Source: Mycobacterium persicum
Lineage (GTDB): Bacteria > Actinomycetota > Actinomycetes > Mycobacteriales > Mycobacteriaceae
Assembly (NCBI RefSeq): GCF_002086675.1
Contig: NZ_MVIF01000014.1
Location: 1-64,000 of the forward strand
Reading direction: 5' to 3'
Length of the DNA: 64,000 bases
Both the position numbers and the translations under genes were made by a program. Positions 1-7,594 of the stretch are shown in pieces. The notes beneath the pieces were generated by a model. It had not been told where the DNA came from, ran no database searches, and saw only the letters and a list, made by a program, of their open reading frames with translations. Position 1 is the stretch's first letter. Each line of letters starts with the position of its first letter.

Positions 1-109
1 CCCTTCTGACGCGGGACTACCTCGAAGGCCGAGACTCAAGGACGCCATCGGCTATGAAATTGGCCGGTGGCACTTCTCTCTCGATGCCATTTCGTCGAGT
101 ATTGGCGGC

Positions 110-592
110 ATGGATGTCAAGGAAGTGCTGCTGCCGGGAGTCGGTCTGCGGTACGAGTTCACCAGCCATCAAGGTGAGCGGATCGGCATCATCGCCCGGC
201 GCACCGGCGATTTCGACATCGTCCTGTATACCGCCGAGGACCCTGACGCATGCCGGCCGGTCTTCCGCCTCAACGGCGAAGAGGCCGACACCGTGGCCGC
301 TATTCTCGGTGCACCGAGAATCGCCGAGCGGTTCACCGAGCTGACCCGCGAGGTGCCCGGGCTCGAGGCAGGTCACATCTCGGTCGAGCCCGAGAGTCCA
401 TTCGTCGGCCGGCCGTTGGGCGACACCCGCGCCCGCACCCGCACCGGCGCCTCGATCGTTGCGATCGTCCGCGGCGACGATGTGGTCGCTTCGCCCGACC
501 CCGCGGAAACGCTGCGGGCGCGCGACGTCCTGATTGTGATCGGCACCGAAGAGGGCATCATCGGAGTCCGGCAGATCGTCAACAAAGGCTGA
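110..592 (+). CDS. RCK-C (TrkA-C) regulatory subunit of the adjacent cation/proton antiporter
   Basis: This 160-residue cytosolic protein is the Rv3237c ortholog. Its C-terminal half (about residues 75-158) is a TrkA-C/RCK-C domain with the usual shape: a 'VGRPLGD' start, a short 'GASIVAIVRG' strand and a 'DVLIVIGTEEGI' end. Such domains bind nucleotides or ions and gate K+ channels and K+/H+ antiporters. The N-terminal part is conserved but has no clear domain. The stop lies four bases before the GTG of the kefB-like gene, so the two are almost certainly co-transcribed and form one transporter with a detached regulatory subunit. Start chosen at ATG 110 by the conserved MDVKEVLLPG opening. 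Family assignment is firm; the ligand is unknown. Confidence 0.88.
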   Translation: MDVKEVLLPGVGLRYEFTSHQGERIGIIARRTGDFDIVLYTAEDPDACRPVFRLNGEEADTVAAILGAPRIAERFTELTREVPGLEAGHISVEPESPFVGRPLGDTRARTRTGASIVAIVRGDDVVASPDPAETLRARDVLIVIGTEEGIIGVRQIVNKG

Positions 593-596
593 GCCG

Positions 597-1742
597 GTGG
601 ATGTTTCGGAGGCGCTGCTATTCGAGCTCGGCGCCCTCTTGGTGATGCTTGCCCTGCTCGGCGCCCTTGCCCGTAGGTTCGCATTGTCGCCGATCCCGGT
701 TTATCTGTTGGCTGGCCTGGCGCTGGGTAAGGGCGGCCTTCTGCCGGTGGCCGCCGCCGCTGACTTCGTTAGCACCGGCGCACCCATCGGCATTGTGTTG
801 CTGCTGCTGACCTTGGGTCTGGAGTTCTCCGTGACCGAATTCGCCAGCAGCCTGCGCCATCATTTGCCGTCGGCGGCTGTCGACATCGTCCTCAACGCCA
901 CGCCCGGTGCGGTGACCGGCTGGCTGCTCGGGTTGGACGGCGTTGCCATCCTGGCGCTGGCCGGCGTTACCTACATCTCGTCGTCGGGTGTCATCGCGAG
1001 ATTACTCGAAGACCTGCGCCGCCTGGGCAACCGCGAGACCCCGGCGGTGCTGTCGGTGCTGGTGCTCGAAGACTTCGCGATGGCCGGCTACCTGCCGATG
1101 TTCACGGTGCTGGCATTGCGCGGCAGCTGGCTGGACGCGCTCGGCGGGACGCTGGCCGCGATCGGCGCCCTTGTTGCGGCGTTCGCCGCGTCCTACTACT
1201 GGGGTCATCACGTCGGCCGCCTGGTGGCGCACCCCGACTCCGAGCAACTGCTGCTGCGGATCTTGGGCATCACCTTGCTGGTCGCGGCGCTGGCCGAGTC
1301 GTTGCACGCATCCGCCGCGGTCGGCGCGTTCCTGGTGGGCCTTACCCTGACCGGGGAAACGGCCGACCGGGCGCGCAGGGTCCTGGGTCCGCTGCGGGAC
1401 CTGTTCGCCGCGATCTTCTTCCTGGCGATCGGATTATCGGTGAGCCCCAAGGAGCTGCTTCCGATGCTTCCGGTGGCCGTCGTCCTGGCCGCGGTGACCG
1501 CCGCAACCAAGGTGCTGACCGGGATGTACGCCGCCCGCCGTGACGGAGTGGCACGGCGCGGCCAGTTGCGCGCGGGCACCGCGCTGATCGCTCGAGGCGA
1601 GTTCTCACTGATCATCATCGGATTGGTCGGCGCATCGATCCCCACGGTGGCGGCGTTGGCAACCTCCTACGTCTTCATCATGGCGATCGTGGGCCCGGTC
1701 GTGGCGCGTTACACCGGCGGGCCGCTGCCGAGCGCCGCCTGA
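597..1742 (+). CDS. kefB: K+/H+ (CPA2 family) antiporter, KefB-like membrane protein
   Basis: This 381-residue polytopic inner-membrane protein belongs to the Na+/H+ exchanger (PF00999) CPA2 class and is the Rv3236c ortholog. The sequence is a run of hydrophobic helices with the short polar break 'TYISSSGVIARLLEDL' (about residues 122-137), characteristic of this family's transport core. It lacks the cytosolic RCK domains found at the end of E. coli KefB/KefC. That part is supplied by the gene just upstream, four bases away. It starts at GTG 597, since no ATG lies near the conserved N-terminus. Expected role: K+ or Na+ exchange for protons. Substrate specificity is inferred from family only. 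Confidence 0.88.
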   Translation: MDVSEALLFELGALLVMLALLGALARRFALSPIPVYLLAGLALGKGGLLPVAAAADFVSTGAPIGIVLLLLTLGLEFSVTEFASSLRHHLPSAAVDIVLNATPGAVTGWLLGLDGVAILALAGVTYISSSGVIARLLEDLRRLGNRETPAVLSVLVLEDFAMAGYLPMFTVLALRGSWLDALGGTLAAIGALVAAFAASYYWGHHVGRLVAHPDSEQLLLRILGITLLVAALAESLHASAAVGAFLVGLTLTGETADRARRVLGPLRDLFAAIFFLAIGLSVSPKELLPMLPVAVVLAAVTAATKVLTGMYAARRDGVARRGQLRAGTALIARGEFSLIIIGLVGASIPTVAALATSYVFIMAIVGPVVARYTGGPLPSAA

Positions 1743-1753
1743 GACGAAGGCCG

Positions 1754-2278
1754 TCAGCCGATGTGCAAGGCGACGACCAGCCAGCGCGGGCCGCCGCCGG
1801 CGCTCACCCGTTCCACACGACAGGCGATCGCATGGATCCGGTCTCCGCGGCTGTAGCTGCCGAACACCTCTGCCGCGGTTTCCGCGGACCCGACCGGTTG
1901 CAGTCGAACCCGGCGCAACACCGCGGTCCCGTGCTGACCGGCCACCGCGTCGCTGACCGACAGCACCGCGTGGACCAGGTTGGGCGCCAGCAGTGAACCC
2001 AGCTGTGCGGCGGGACGGCGGCGGTCGATGACTTCGAGCACCCGACGCAGTGCCGCGTCGGTGAACACGGCCGCCTGGCGCATGGGTGCCGGCATGCCCT
2101 CGTTGGTCGGATGCTCGCCGCGGGCCCGGCGAGGCGCCCGTAGACTGCGCGGGCGTAGGGGTGGGTGCGTTGATTGTCGGCACCGGGGGATGGTTCCCGT
2201 GGGCGGTTCGTACTCGACTACCGGGACAACGGCGAAAGTCGGACGATGAGGCGGTTCGACAATAGGACTGATGCTCAA
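1754..2278 (-). CDS. Rv3235-family conserved protein
   Basis: This 174-residue protein has a proline- and arginine-rich, probably disordered N-terminal third (about residues 1-60), then a folded, hydrophobic domain ending 'PRWLVVALHIG'. It belongs to the actinobacterial Rv3235 family (DUF6459). Related proteins in other actinomycetes often lie next to secA, but no function is established. It is convergent with the kefB-like gene, with only 11 bases between stops. The 218-base gap upstream separates it from the divergent tgs3-like gene and should hold both promoters. The start at 2278 gives the expected family length, but an internal start at the first Met of the folded domain (MPAPMRQ) cannot be excluded. 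Confidence 0.7.
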   Translation of the reverse strand: MSISPIVEPPHRPTFAVVPVVEYEPPTGTIPRCRQSTHPPLRPRSLRAPRRARGEHPTNEGMPAPMRQAAVFTDAALRRVLEVIDRRRPAAQLGSLLAPNLVHAVLSVSDAVAGQHGTAVLRRVRLQPVGSAETAAEVFGSYSRGDRIHAIACRVERVSAGGGPRWLVVALHIG

Positions 2279-2496
2279 CGGGCTCTCTCCAGATCAACAC
2301 AGGTCAAACGATGGCAATGAGAGGATGCGGACCGCGCGCCTGCTGGAGAGTGGCAGACAAACTGCCGGTCATCATTGCACACATCACGCCGGCGTGTACC
2401 CGCCCCGTAATGTGGCCCCCGTCGAGTGGGAACCGTGAGCCACATCGATCCAACCGCCAGATTGGGGACGAATTGACAAGGAGGACAGGGCCGTAA

Positions 2497-3906
2497 ATGG
2501 TGACCCGGTTGTCCACGACGGACGCGTCTTTCTATCGGCTGGAGAACACCGCCACCCCCATGTACGTCGGGTCGCTGATGATCCTGCGCCGGCCGCGGGC
2601 CGGACTGAGCTACGAGACGCTGTTGGCCACCGTCGAGCAGCGGCTGCCGCAGATACCGCGCTACCGGCAGAAGGTACGCGAGGTGAAGATCGGCATGGCC
2701 CGCCCCGTGTGGATGGACGATCCCGAGTTCGACATCACCTATCACGTCAGGCGCTCGGCGTTGCCGTCGCCGGGCAGCGACGAGCAACTGCACGAGCTGA
2801 TCGCGCGGCTGGCCGCCCGGCCGCTGGACAAGTCGCGGCCGCTATGGGAGATGTATCTCGTCGAGGGCCTGGAGAAGAATCGCATTGCCCTCTACACCAA
2901 GTCGCACCAGGCCCTGATCAACGGGGTGACGTCACTGGCCATCGGCCACGTCATCGCCGATCGGACGCGCCATCCACCGCCGTTCCCCGAAGACATCTGG
3001 ATACCGGAGCGCGACCCCGGCCACACCCGGTTGGTGCTGGGCGCCATCGGTGACTGGCTTATCGGGCCGGGAGCGCAGCTGCAGGCCGTCGGTTCCGCGG
3101 TCGCTGGCGCGGTCACCAACTACGGCCAACTCGTCGACGCCGGTCGCCGGGTTCTCGATGTTGCGCGCACCGTGGCGCGCGGCACCGCACCCAATAGTCC
3201 GCTCAATGCCACCGTTTCGCGCAATCGACGATTCACGGTGGCGCGCGGGCGGCTCGAGGACTATCGGACGGTACGCGCCCGCTATGACTGCGACATCCAC
3301 GACGTGGTTCTGGCCGTGATCGCCGGCGCGCTGGGCAACTGGCTGATGTCACGCGGTGAGACGGTGGCGCCGACGGCCACGGTGCGCGCGATGGCTCCGC
3401 TGGCGGCGTACGTCGATGACCAACTCGATTCGACTGGTCCCGGCCAGGCCATGAGCCAGGTGACTCCCTTCTTGATAGATCTGCCGGTAGGGGAGGGCAA
3501 CCCCGTGGTGCGGCTGTCCCAGGTCGCGCACGCCACCGAATCGAACCCGACGGCAGCGAGCCTGGTAGACGCTCGGACCATCGTCACGCTTTCCGGCTTT
3601 GCGCCGCCCACCCTGCACGCGATGGGTGTCCGGGTCGCGACCAGCTATTCGGCGAGGTTGTTCAACCTGCTGATCACCAATGCCCCTGGGGCGCAATCGC
3701 AGATGTACGTCGCGGGCACCAAGTTGCTGGAGGCTTACGCGGTGCCGCCGCTGTTGCACAACCAGGCGCTGGCCATCAGCGTGACGTCCTACAACGGCAT
3801 GCTGTATTTCGGGATCAATGCCGACCGCGACGCGATGAGCGACGTCGACCTATTGCCGGGCCTGCTCGGCCAATCGCTCGAGGAGTTGCTGGAAGCGTCT
3901 CGGTAA
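2497..3906 (+). CDS. tgs3: Wax ester synthase/diacylglycerol acyltransferase family protein with altered HHxxxDG motif
   Basis: This 469-residue protein is a WS/DGAT-family acyltransferase (N-terminal condensation-like domain, C-terminal DUF1298 domain), the type that makes triacylglycerol in mycobacteria. In M. tuberculosis the same gene is annotated as two adjacent ORFs (Rv3234c/tgs3 and Rv3233c); here it is one continuous reading frame. The active-site motif is degenerate: residues 137-143 read HQALING instead of HHxxxDG, so the second, catalytic His is Gln138 and the Asp is Asn142. Otherwise the length and conserved blocks (PLWEMYLVEGL, LFNLLITNAPG) look complete. A strong AAGGAGG site precedes ATG 2497. 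It lies just upstream of ppk2, in a storage-lipid/polyphosphate neighbourhood. Activity is doubtful. Confidence 0.85.
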   Translation: MVTRLSTTDASFYRLENTATPMYVGSLMILRRPRAGLSYETLLATVEQRLPQIPRYRQKVREVKIGMARPVWMDDPEFDITYHVRRSALPSPGSDEQLHELIARLAARPLDKSRPLWEMYLVEGLEKNRIALYTKSHQALINGVTSLAIGHVIADRTRHPPPFPEDIWIPERDPGHTRLVLGAIGDWLIGPGAQLQAVGSAVAGAVTNYGQLVDAGRRVLDVARTVARGTAPNSPLNATVSRNRRFTVARGRLEDYRTVRARYDCDIHDVVLAVIAGALGNWLMSRGETVAPTATVRAMAPLAAYVDDQLDSTGPGQAMSQVTPFLIDLPVGEGNPVVRLSQVAHATESNPTAASLVDARTIVTLSGFAPPTLHAMGVRVATSYSARLFNLLITNAPGAQSQMYVAGTKLLEAYAVPPLLHNQALAISVTSYNGMLYFGINADRDAMSDVDLLPGLLGQSLEELLEASR

Positions 3907-3927
3907 TTATCCGAGTCGAAATGGCTA

Positions 3928-4821
3928 GTGGAGATACCATCCGTTGTTGTGAGCACTGCGATAACCAACGGCGCGCCGGCCAAGGCGGCGAAGCCGAAGA
4001 AGAAGTCAAACCCGCCGGCCAAGCGCAAGATTCCGGCCACCGTCTACCATGCCGAATTGTTCCGGCTACAAACGGAATTCGTGAAGCTACAAGAGTGGGT
4101 ACGGCATTCCGGAGCGCGGCTGGTGGTCGTCTTCGAGGGCCGCGACGGTGCCGGCAAAGGTGGGACCATCAAGAGAATCACCGAATACCTCAATCCGCGC
4201 GTGGCCCGTATCGCGGCGTTGCCCTCGCCGACCGACAGGGAACGCGGACAGTGGTATTACCAGCGCTATATCGCACACTTGCCCGCCAAGGGCGAAATCG
4301 TGCTCTTCGACCGGTCGTGGTACAACCGCGCCGGCGTCGAAAAAGTCATGGGATTCTGTACGCCGCAAGAGCATGCGCTGTTCTTACGGCAAACGCCGAT
4401 CTTCGAGCACATGTTGATCGACGACGGGATCTTGCTGCGCAAGTACTGGTTTTCGGTGTCCGACGAGGAGCAGTTGCGGCGCTTCAAGGCCCGCCGCAGC
4501 GACCCCGTCCGGCAATGGAAGCTCAGCCCGATGGACCTGGAATCGCTGTACCGGTGGGAGGATTACTCCCGCGCCAAGGACCAGATGATGGTGCACACCG
4601 ACATCCCGACCAGCCCGTGGTATGTGGTGGAATCCGATATCAAAAAGCATGCGCGGCTGAACATGATGGCTCACCTGCTGTCCACCATCGACTACCGCGA
4701 CGTGGAGAAGCCGAAGGTCAAGTTGCCCAAACATCCGTTGGTGAGCGGCAACTACCAGCGCCCGCCGCGTGAATTGTCCAACTATGTCGAAGACTATGCG
4801 GCGACGTTGATCGATGGTTAG
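3928..4821 (+). CDS. ppk2: Polyphosphate kinase 2
   Basis: This 297-residue PPK2-family kinase (PF03976) transfers phosphate between polyphosphate and nucleoside diphosphates. It carries the Walker A motif FEGRDGAGKGG (about residues 68-78), the Walker B-region block LFDRSWYNRAGVE and the lid region with RQWKLSPMD. It is the Rv3232c ortholog. Start chosen at GTG 3928, because the encoded MEIPSVVVSTA matches the M. tuberculosis N-terminus; a second GTG at 3949 is possible. The first 35 residues are Lys/Ala/Pro-rich and probably flexible. It follows the tgs3-like gene by 21 bases, so co-transcription is likely. Confidence 0.93.
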   Translation: MEIPSVVVSTAITNGAPAKAAKPKKKSNPPAKRKIPATVYHAELFRLQTEFVKLQEWVRHSGARLVVVFEGRDGAGKGGTIKRITEYLNPRVARIAALPSPTDRERGQWYYQRYIAHLPAKGEIVLFDRSWYNRAGVEKVMGFCTPQEHALFLRQTPIFEHMLIDDGILLRKYWFSVSDEEQLRRFKARRSDPVRQWKLSPMDLESLYRWEDYSRAKDQMMVHTDIPTSPWYVVESDIKKHARLNMMAHLLSTIDYRDVEKPKVKLPKHPLVSGNYQRPPRELSNYVEDYAATLIDG

Positions 4822-4854
4822 CGCGGCGATCACGCGGACTCGGCGGCTCGGCCC

Positions 4855-5367
4855 ATGATGCAGGTCTACGTCCCGGCCACCCTGGCCATGCTGCGGCAAC
4901 TTGTCGCCGACGGTTCACTGTGGCCGGTCAACGGCACGGCGTTCGCGGTGACGCCGAAATTGCGGGAGTCATATGCCGAGGGCGACGACGACGAGCTTGC
5001 GGAGGTGGCGCTGCAGGAGGCCGCGCTGGCGTCGCTGCGGCTACTGGCCGACGACGGAGGCGAGGGTCTGCCGCCGCGCCGGGTGGTGATCGCCGCCGAA
5101 GTGGACGATGAAGCGGACGATGTCACGTTGCGCCCCGATCTCGACGACGCCGTCGTCAGACTGACGTCGCCGGTTGCGATGGATCGGGTGGTTGCCGCCT
5201 ATGTCGACAACCCCGCCGCCGAACCGGCCGTCACTGCGGCGATAGCCGTGATCGACGCCGCCGATCTCGGCGACGAGGACGCCGACCTGGTTGTCGGTGA
5301 CGCCCAGGACCACGATCTGGCGTGGTATGCCAACCAGGAGTTGCCGTTCCTGCTCGACTTGCTTTGA
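4855..5367 (+). CDS. Conserved hypothetical protein (Rv3231c family, DUF6912)
   Basis: This 170-residue acidic protein opens with MMQVYVPATLAMLRQLV and contains several Asp/Glu-rich stretches. It is the ortholog of Rv3231c, which follows ppk2 in M. tuberculosis too. No catalytic motif, signal peptide or membrane segment is visible, and the function is unknown. It lies 33 bases after ppk2 and is probably the last gene of the tgs3-ppk2 operon. In M. tuberculosis the next gene is Rv3230c; here the order is interrupted by a three-gene insertion at 5472-7408. The start could be either of two adjacent ATGs (4855 or 4858). Confidence 0.78.
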   Translation: MMQVYVPATLAMLRQLVADGSLWPVNGTAFAVTPKLRESYAEGDDDELAEVALQEAALASLRLLADDGGEGLPPRRVVIAAEVDDEADDVTLRPDLDDAVVRLTSPVAMDRVVAAYVDNPAAEPAVTAAIAVIDAADLGDEDADLVVGDAQDHDLAWYANQELPFLLDLL

Positions 5368-5471
5368 CAGCGCATTGCCAGGTGTCAACCGGCCTCGGTC
5401 TCAGATTGATTGTGCTGTCGGGTAGTAGCATCACCTGCACCGTCCCACGCTCCGATGCCAGAGGAGTGGTC

Positions 5472-6314
5472 ATGAGTACCGCCGCTGACCGTGCCCGTCA
5501 GCTCGATCTGGTTGCCCGGCTGAAGTCGGCCTATCCCGAGCTTCCTGACGCGCCCACTCCCGACCTGCTCGACCACGATCGCTTCTGGGCGTACATGAAG
5601 ACCAACCACGACGTCGGCGGTGAGCCGGACGCGCCCATGACGTACGAGAACAAGCAGTACGAGTACTGGGAGCACATGACGTATGTGCTCTGCGAAGTGC
5701 TTGCGTGGCGCGGCATTTGGCTGTCGGAGGAGCGCCGGCGGATCGGCAACGTCGACGTGGGACGCGCGGTCTATCTGGGCTTCCCCTACTACGGTCGCTG
5801 GCTCTGGGCGGTGGCGCGGGTGCTGGTGGAAAAGCATCACATCAGCCTGGGCGAGCTCAGTGAACGAATGGCAGCGGTCAAGGCCCGCTATGCCGGCGGC
5901 CTCGACGGGAAGAAGCTTGCAGCACAACCGAATTCAGAAGGTGACGGCACCAGCGTTATCCGCAATGCGCACCACACCCACGCAGTCGGCAAAGGCGATC
6001 CGCAGGTGTACGCCGGTCAGGCCGGGCAGCCCAGGTTCCGCGTCGGCGACCCGGTGGTGGTACGTGAACTGCCCGCGTTGCTGTACACCCGCACCCCGGA
6101 ATATGTACGGGGCGCCACGGGCGAAATCGCATCGGTCGCCTACGAAAGCCCGGCCCCCGAGGACGAGACGTGGGACCGGCCCGATGCGCGGCCGGAGTGG
6201 TTCTACATCGTGCGGTTCAACCTCTCCGAGCTATGGCACGGATACACCGGGACCGCCACCGACACCCTGCAGACGGAGCTTCCCGAGCGGTGGCTGACGG
6301 CGGCCCGAGGGTAG
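5472..6314 (+). CDS. Thiocyanate hydrolase-like fused beta+alpha subunit (nitrile hydratase beta-subunit superfamily)
   Basis: This 280-residue protein has two parts. Residues about 25-140 match the nitrile hydratase beta N-terminal half, in the version found in thiocyanate hydrolase beta subunit: 'HDVGGEPDAP', then 'VLAWRGIWLSEERRR', 'VDVGRAVYLGFPYYGRW' and a helix ending ERMAAVKARY. Residues about 175-280 are the SH3-like C-terminal half (FRVGDPVVVRE, 'RGATGEI', 'WFYIVRFNLSELW'), which corresponds to thiocyanate hydrolase alpha. In Thiobacillus these halves are separate genes; here they are one chain, in nitrile hydratase order. Start at ATG 5472, after GAGGAG; the frame is open further upstream. 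It is followed by the metal-binding subunit after 10 bases. Predicted reaction: hydration of thiocyanate, or possibly another nitrile-like substrate. Confidence 0.8.
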   Translation: MSTAADRARQLDLVARLKSAYPELPDAPTPDLLDHDRFWAYMKTNHDVGGEPDAPMTYENKQYEYWEHMTYVLCEVLAWRGIWLSEERRRIGNVDVGRAVYLGFPYYGRWLWAVARVLVEKHHISLGELSERMAAVKARYAGGLDGKKLAAQPNSEGDGTSVIRNAHHTHAVGKGDPQVYAGQAGQPRFRVGDPVVVRELPALLYTRTPEYVRGATGEIASVAYESPAPEDETWDRPDARPEWFYIVRFNLSELWHGYTGTATDTLQTELPERWLTAARG

Positions 6315-6324
6315 GAGTTACGAG

Positions 6325-7026
6325 ATGACCGATCATGATCACGACCACGAGCGAGCGCTTGCCCCCACGGTCGACGAGATCACCGACTTCGAGGTTCTCG
6401 AGATCGCGTTGCGCGAATTGTGCATCGAGAAGGGCATTTTCACCGCCGAAGAGCATCGACACTTCACCGAGTTCGCCGAACAGATCAACCCCACACCGGC
6501 CTCGCACCTGGTGGCACGCGCGTGGCTCGATCCCGAGTTCAAGCAACTCGCACTCACCGATGCCATGGCCGCCAGCAAGGAGGTCGGCGTCGACTGGCTG
6601 GAACCCACCGGCTTCGGTACGCCGAGCGACTTCACCGCGTTCCAGATTCTCGAGGACACACCGACGCTGCATCACGTGATCGTCTGCGCATTGTGCTCGT
6701 GTTATCCGCGGCCGATTCTCGGGAACTCTCCGGAGTGGTACCGCACCCCGAACTATCGCCGGCGGATGGTCCGCTGGCCACGTCAGGTGCTAGCGGAATT
6801 CGGGCTCTATCTGCCCGACGACGTCGCTATCCGGGTAGAGGACTCCAACCAGAAGCACCGCTTCATGGTCATGCCCATGCGCCCGGAGGGAACCGAGGGC
6901 TGGGACGAGGATCAGCTGGCCGAGATCGTCACCCGCGACTGTGTGATCGGTGTGGCACTGCCCAAGCCAGGTGTCACGAGCAACGTCATCACCGCCACCA
7001 GGGCCGCGATACATCCAGCCGAGTGA
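6325..7026 (+). CDS. Thiocyanate hydrolase-like gamma subunit (nitrile hydratase alpha-type, metal-binding)
   Basis: This 233-residue catalytic subunit has the claw-setting metal site Cys121-Ala-Leu-Cys124-Ser-Cys126. In this family the second and third Cys are oxidised and, with two backbone amides, hold low-spin Co(III) or Fe(III). The flanking block (YPRPILGNSPEWYRTPNY), the following VRWPRQVLAEFGL and the closing TRDCVIGVALPKPG match, as I remember it, the gamma subunit of Thiobacillus thioparus thiocyanate hydrolase more closely than ordinary nitrile hydratase alpha chains. The N-terminus is His/Asp-rich (MTDHDHDHE), like that of the thiocyanate enzyme. Odd point: the usual Thr (Co type) or Ser (Fe type) after the first Cys is Ala. 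An AGGAG site precedes the ATG. It is in an operon with the genes on both sides. Confidence 0.83.
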   Translation: MTDHDHDHERALAPTVDEITDFEVLEIALRELCIEKGIFTAEEHRHFTEFAEQINPTPASHLVARAWLDPEFKQLALTDAMAASKEVGVDWLEPTGFGTPSDFTAFQILEDTPTLHHVIVCALCSCYPRPILGNSPEWYRTPNYRRRMVRWPRQVLAEFGLYLPDDVAIRVEDSNQKHRFMVMPMRPEGTEGWDEDQLAEIVTRDCVIGVALPKPGVTSNVITATRAAIHPAE

Positions 7027-7045
7027 CGGGCAGAAGATACAGAAG

Positions 7046-7408
7046 ATGAGGCCACAGGATCCGATCCAGCAGCGCACCATCGCGCCGTTGCAGCAGATCG
7101 TGGAGCGCAACCAGGTCTGGTCGCGGATGGCCGAAAAGTACGGTGTGAGCAATCCCGTGCCGCCGTGGAAGTCCAGCCTGGACGGCCTGTGCGACGCCCT
7201 CGACCGCGCTTCCTGCACCGCGGACATCCCTGATTTCAAGCAGCGACGCGATGAGGAAGACATCCTCTCGGAGAGCCGGTATTCCAGCCTGCCCTATCCG
7301 GAGAACCAGCTGGTGTCACTGGCCCATTCACTGGTTGCTCGTGGGGTCATCGGGCAAGCAGAGCTGGCACAACGGCTGTCCGACATCCGAAAGCGCCTGG
7401 AAGCCTGA
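7046..7408 (+). CDS. Probable activator/accessory protein of the thiocyanate hydrolase-like enzyme
   Basis: This 120-residue protein begins 19 bases after the gamma-type subunit. Its C-terminal part (PYPENQLVSLAHSLVARG, then a helix ending SDIRKRLEA) resembles the N-terminal helical region of nitrile hydratase beta subunits. That is the hallmark of the small activator or metallochaperone proteins (P14K/P15K type) that load cobalt into these enzymes. Position as the last gene of the cluster also fits an activator. A conserved PPWKSSLDGLCDAL block with one Cys, plus another Cys in the next helix, could contact metal or the subunit. Start ATG 7046 is chosen because upstream in-frame starts lie inside the preceding gene. 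Role is inferred from family and position. Confidence 0.65.
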   Translation: MRPQDPIQQRTIAPLQQIVERNQVWSRMAEKYGVSNPVPPWKSSLDGLCDALDRASCTADIPDFKQRRDEEDILSESRYSSLPYPENQLVSLAHSLVARGVIGQAELAQRLSDIRKRLEA

Positions 7409-7500
7409 CCGGCTCCCGGTCACCGGGTAACACCGGCCGTCCCGCTTGCATCCTGACCGTCCTGTGACGCAACTTGCACATTCCGGCCTAGCTACGCAAC

Positions 7501-7522
7501 CGTAAGTTACGGTACCGTAGCC
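7501..7522. promoter_or_regulatory. Palindromic operator-like element upstream of the desaturase reductase gene
   Basis: This 22-base element lies 72 bases before the reductase ATG and contains a perfect 12-base palindrome, TACGGTACCGTA, at 7508-7519. A closely similar element occurs upstream of desA3 at 8752-8773, with 17 of 22 positions identical. Size and symmetry suit a TetR-type repressor. No known binding consensus is claimed. Confidence 0.5.
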
Positions 7523-7594
7523 TTATGACGTGGGCCTGAGCTTGCCCGCTACCCAGGCGGAAGCCAATGGCCGCGCCGCAATCAGGAGCTTCGC

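Noticed and set aside
5472..7026. Ordinary nitrile hydratase beta/alpha pair
   Set aside because: Family is correct in the wide sense, but specific blocks in both subunits fit thiocyanate hydrolase better. Named as thiocyanate hydrolase-like, with the alternative stated.
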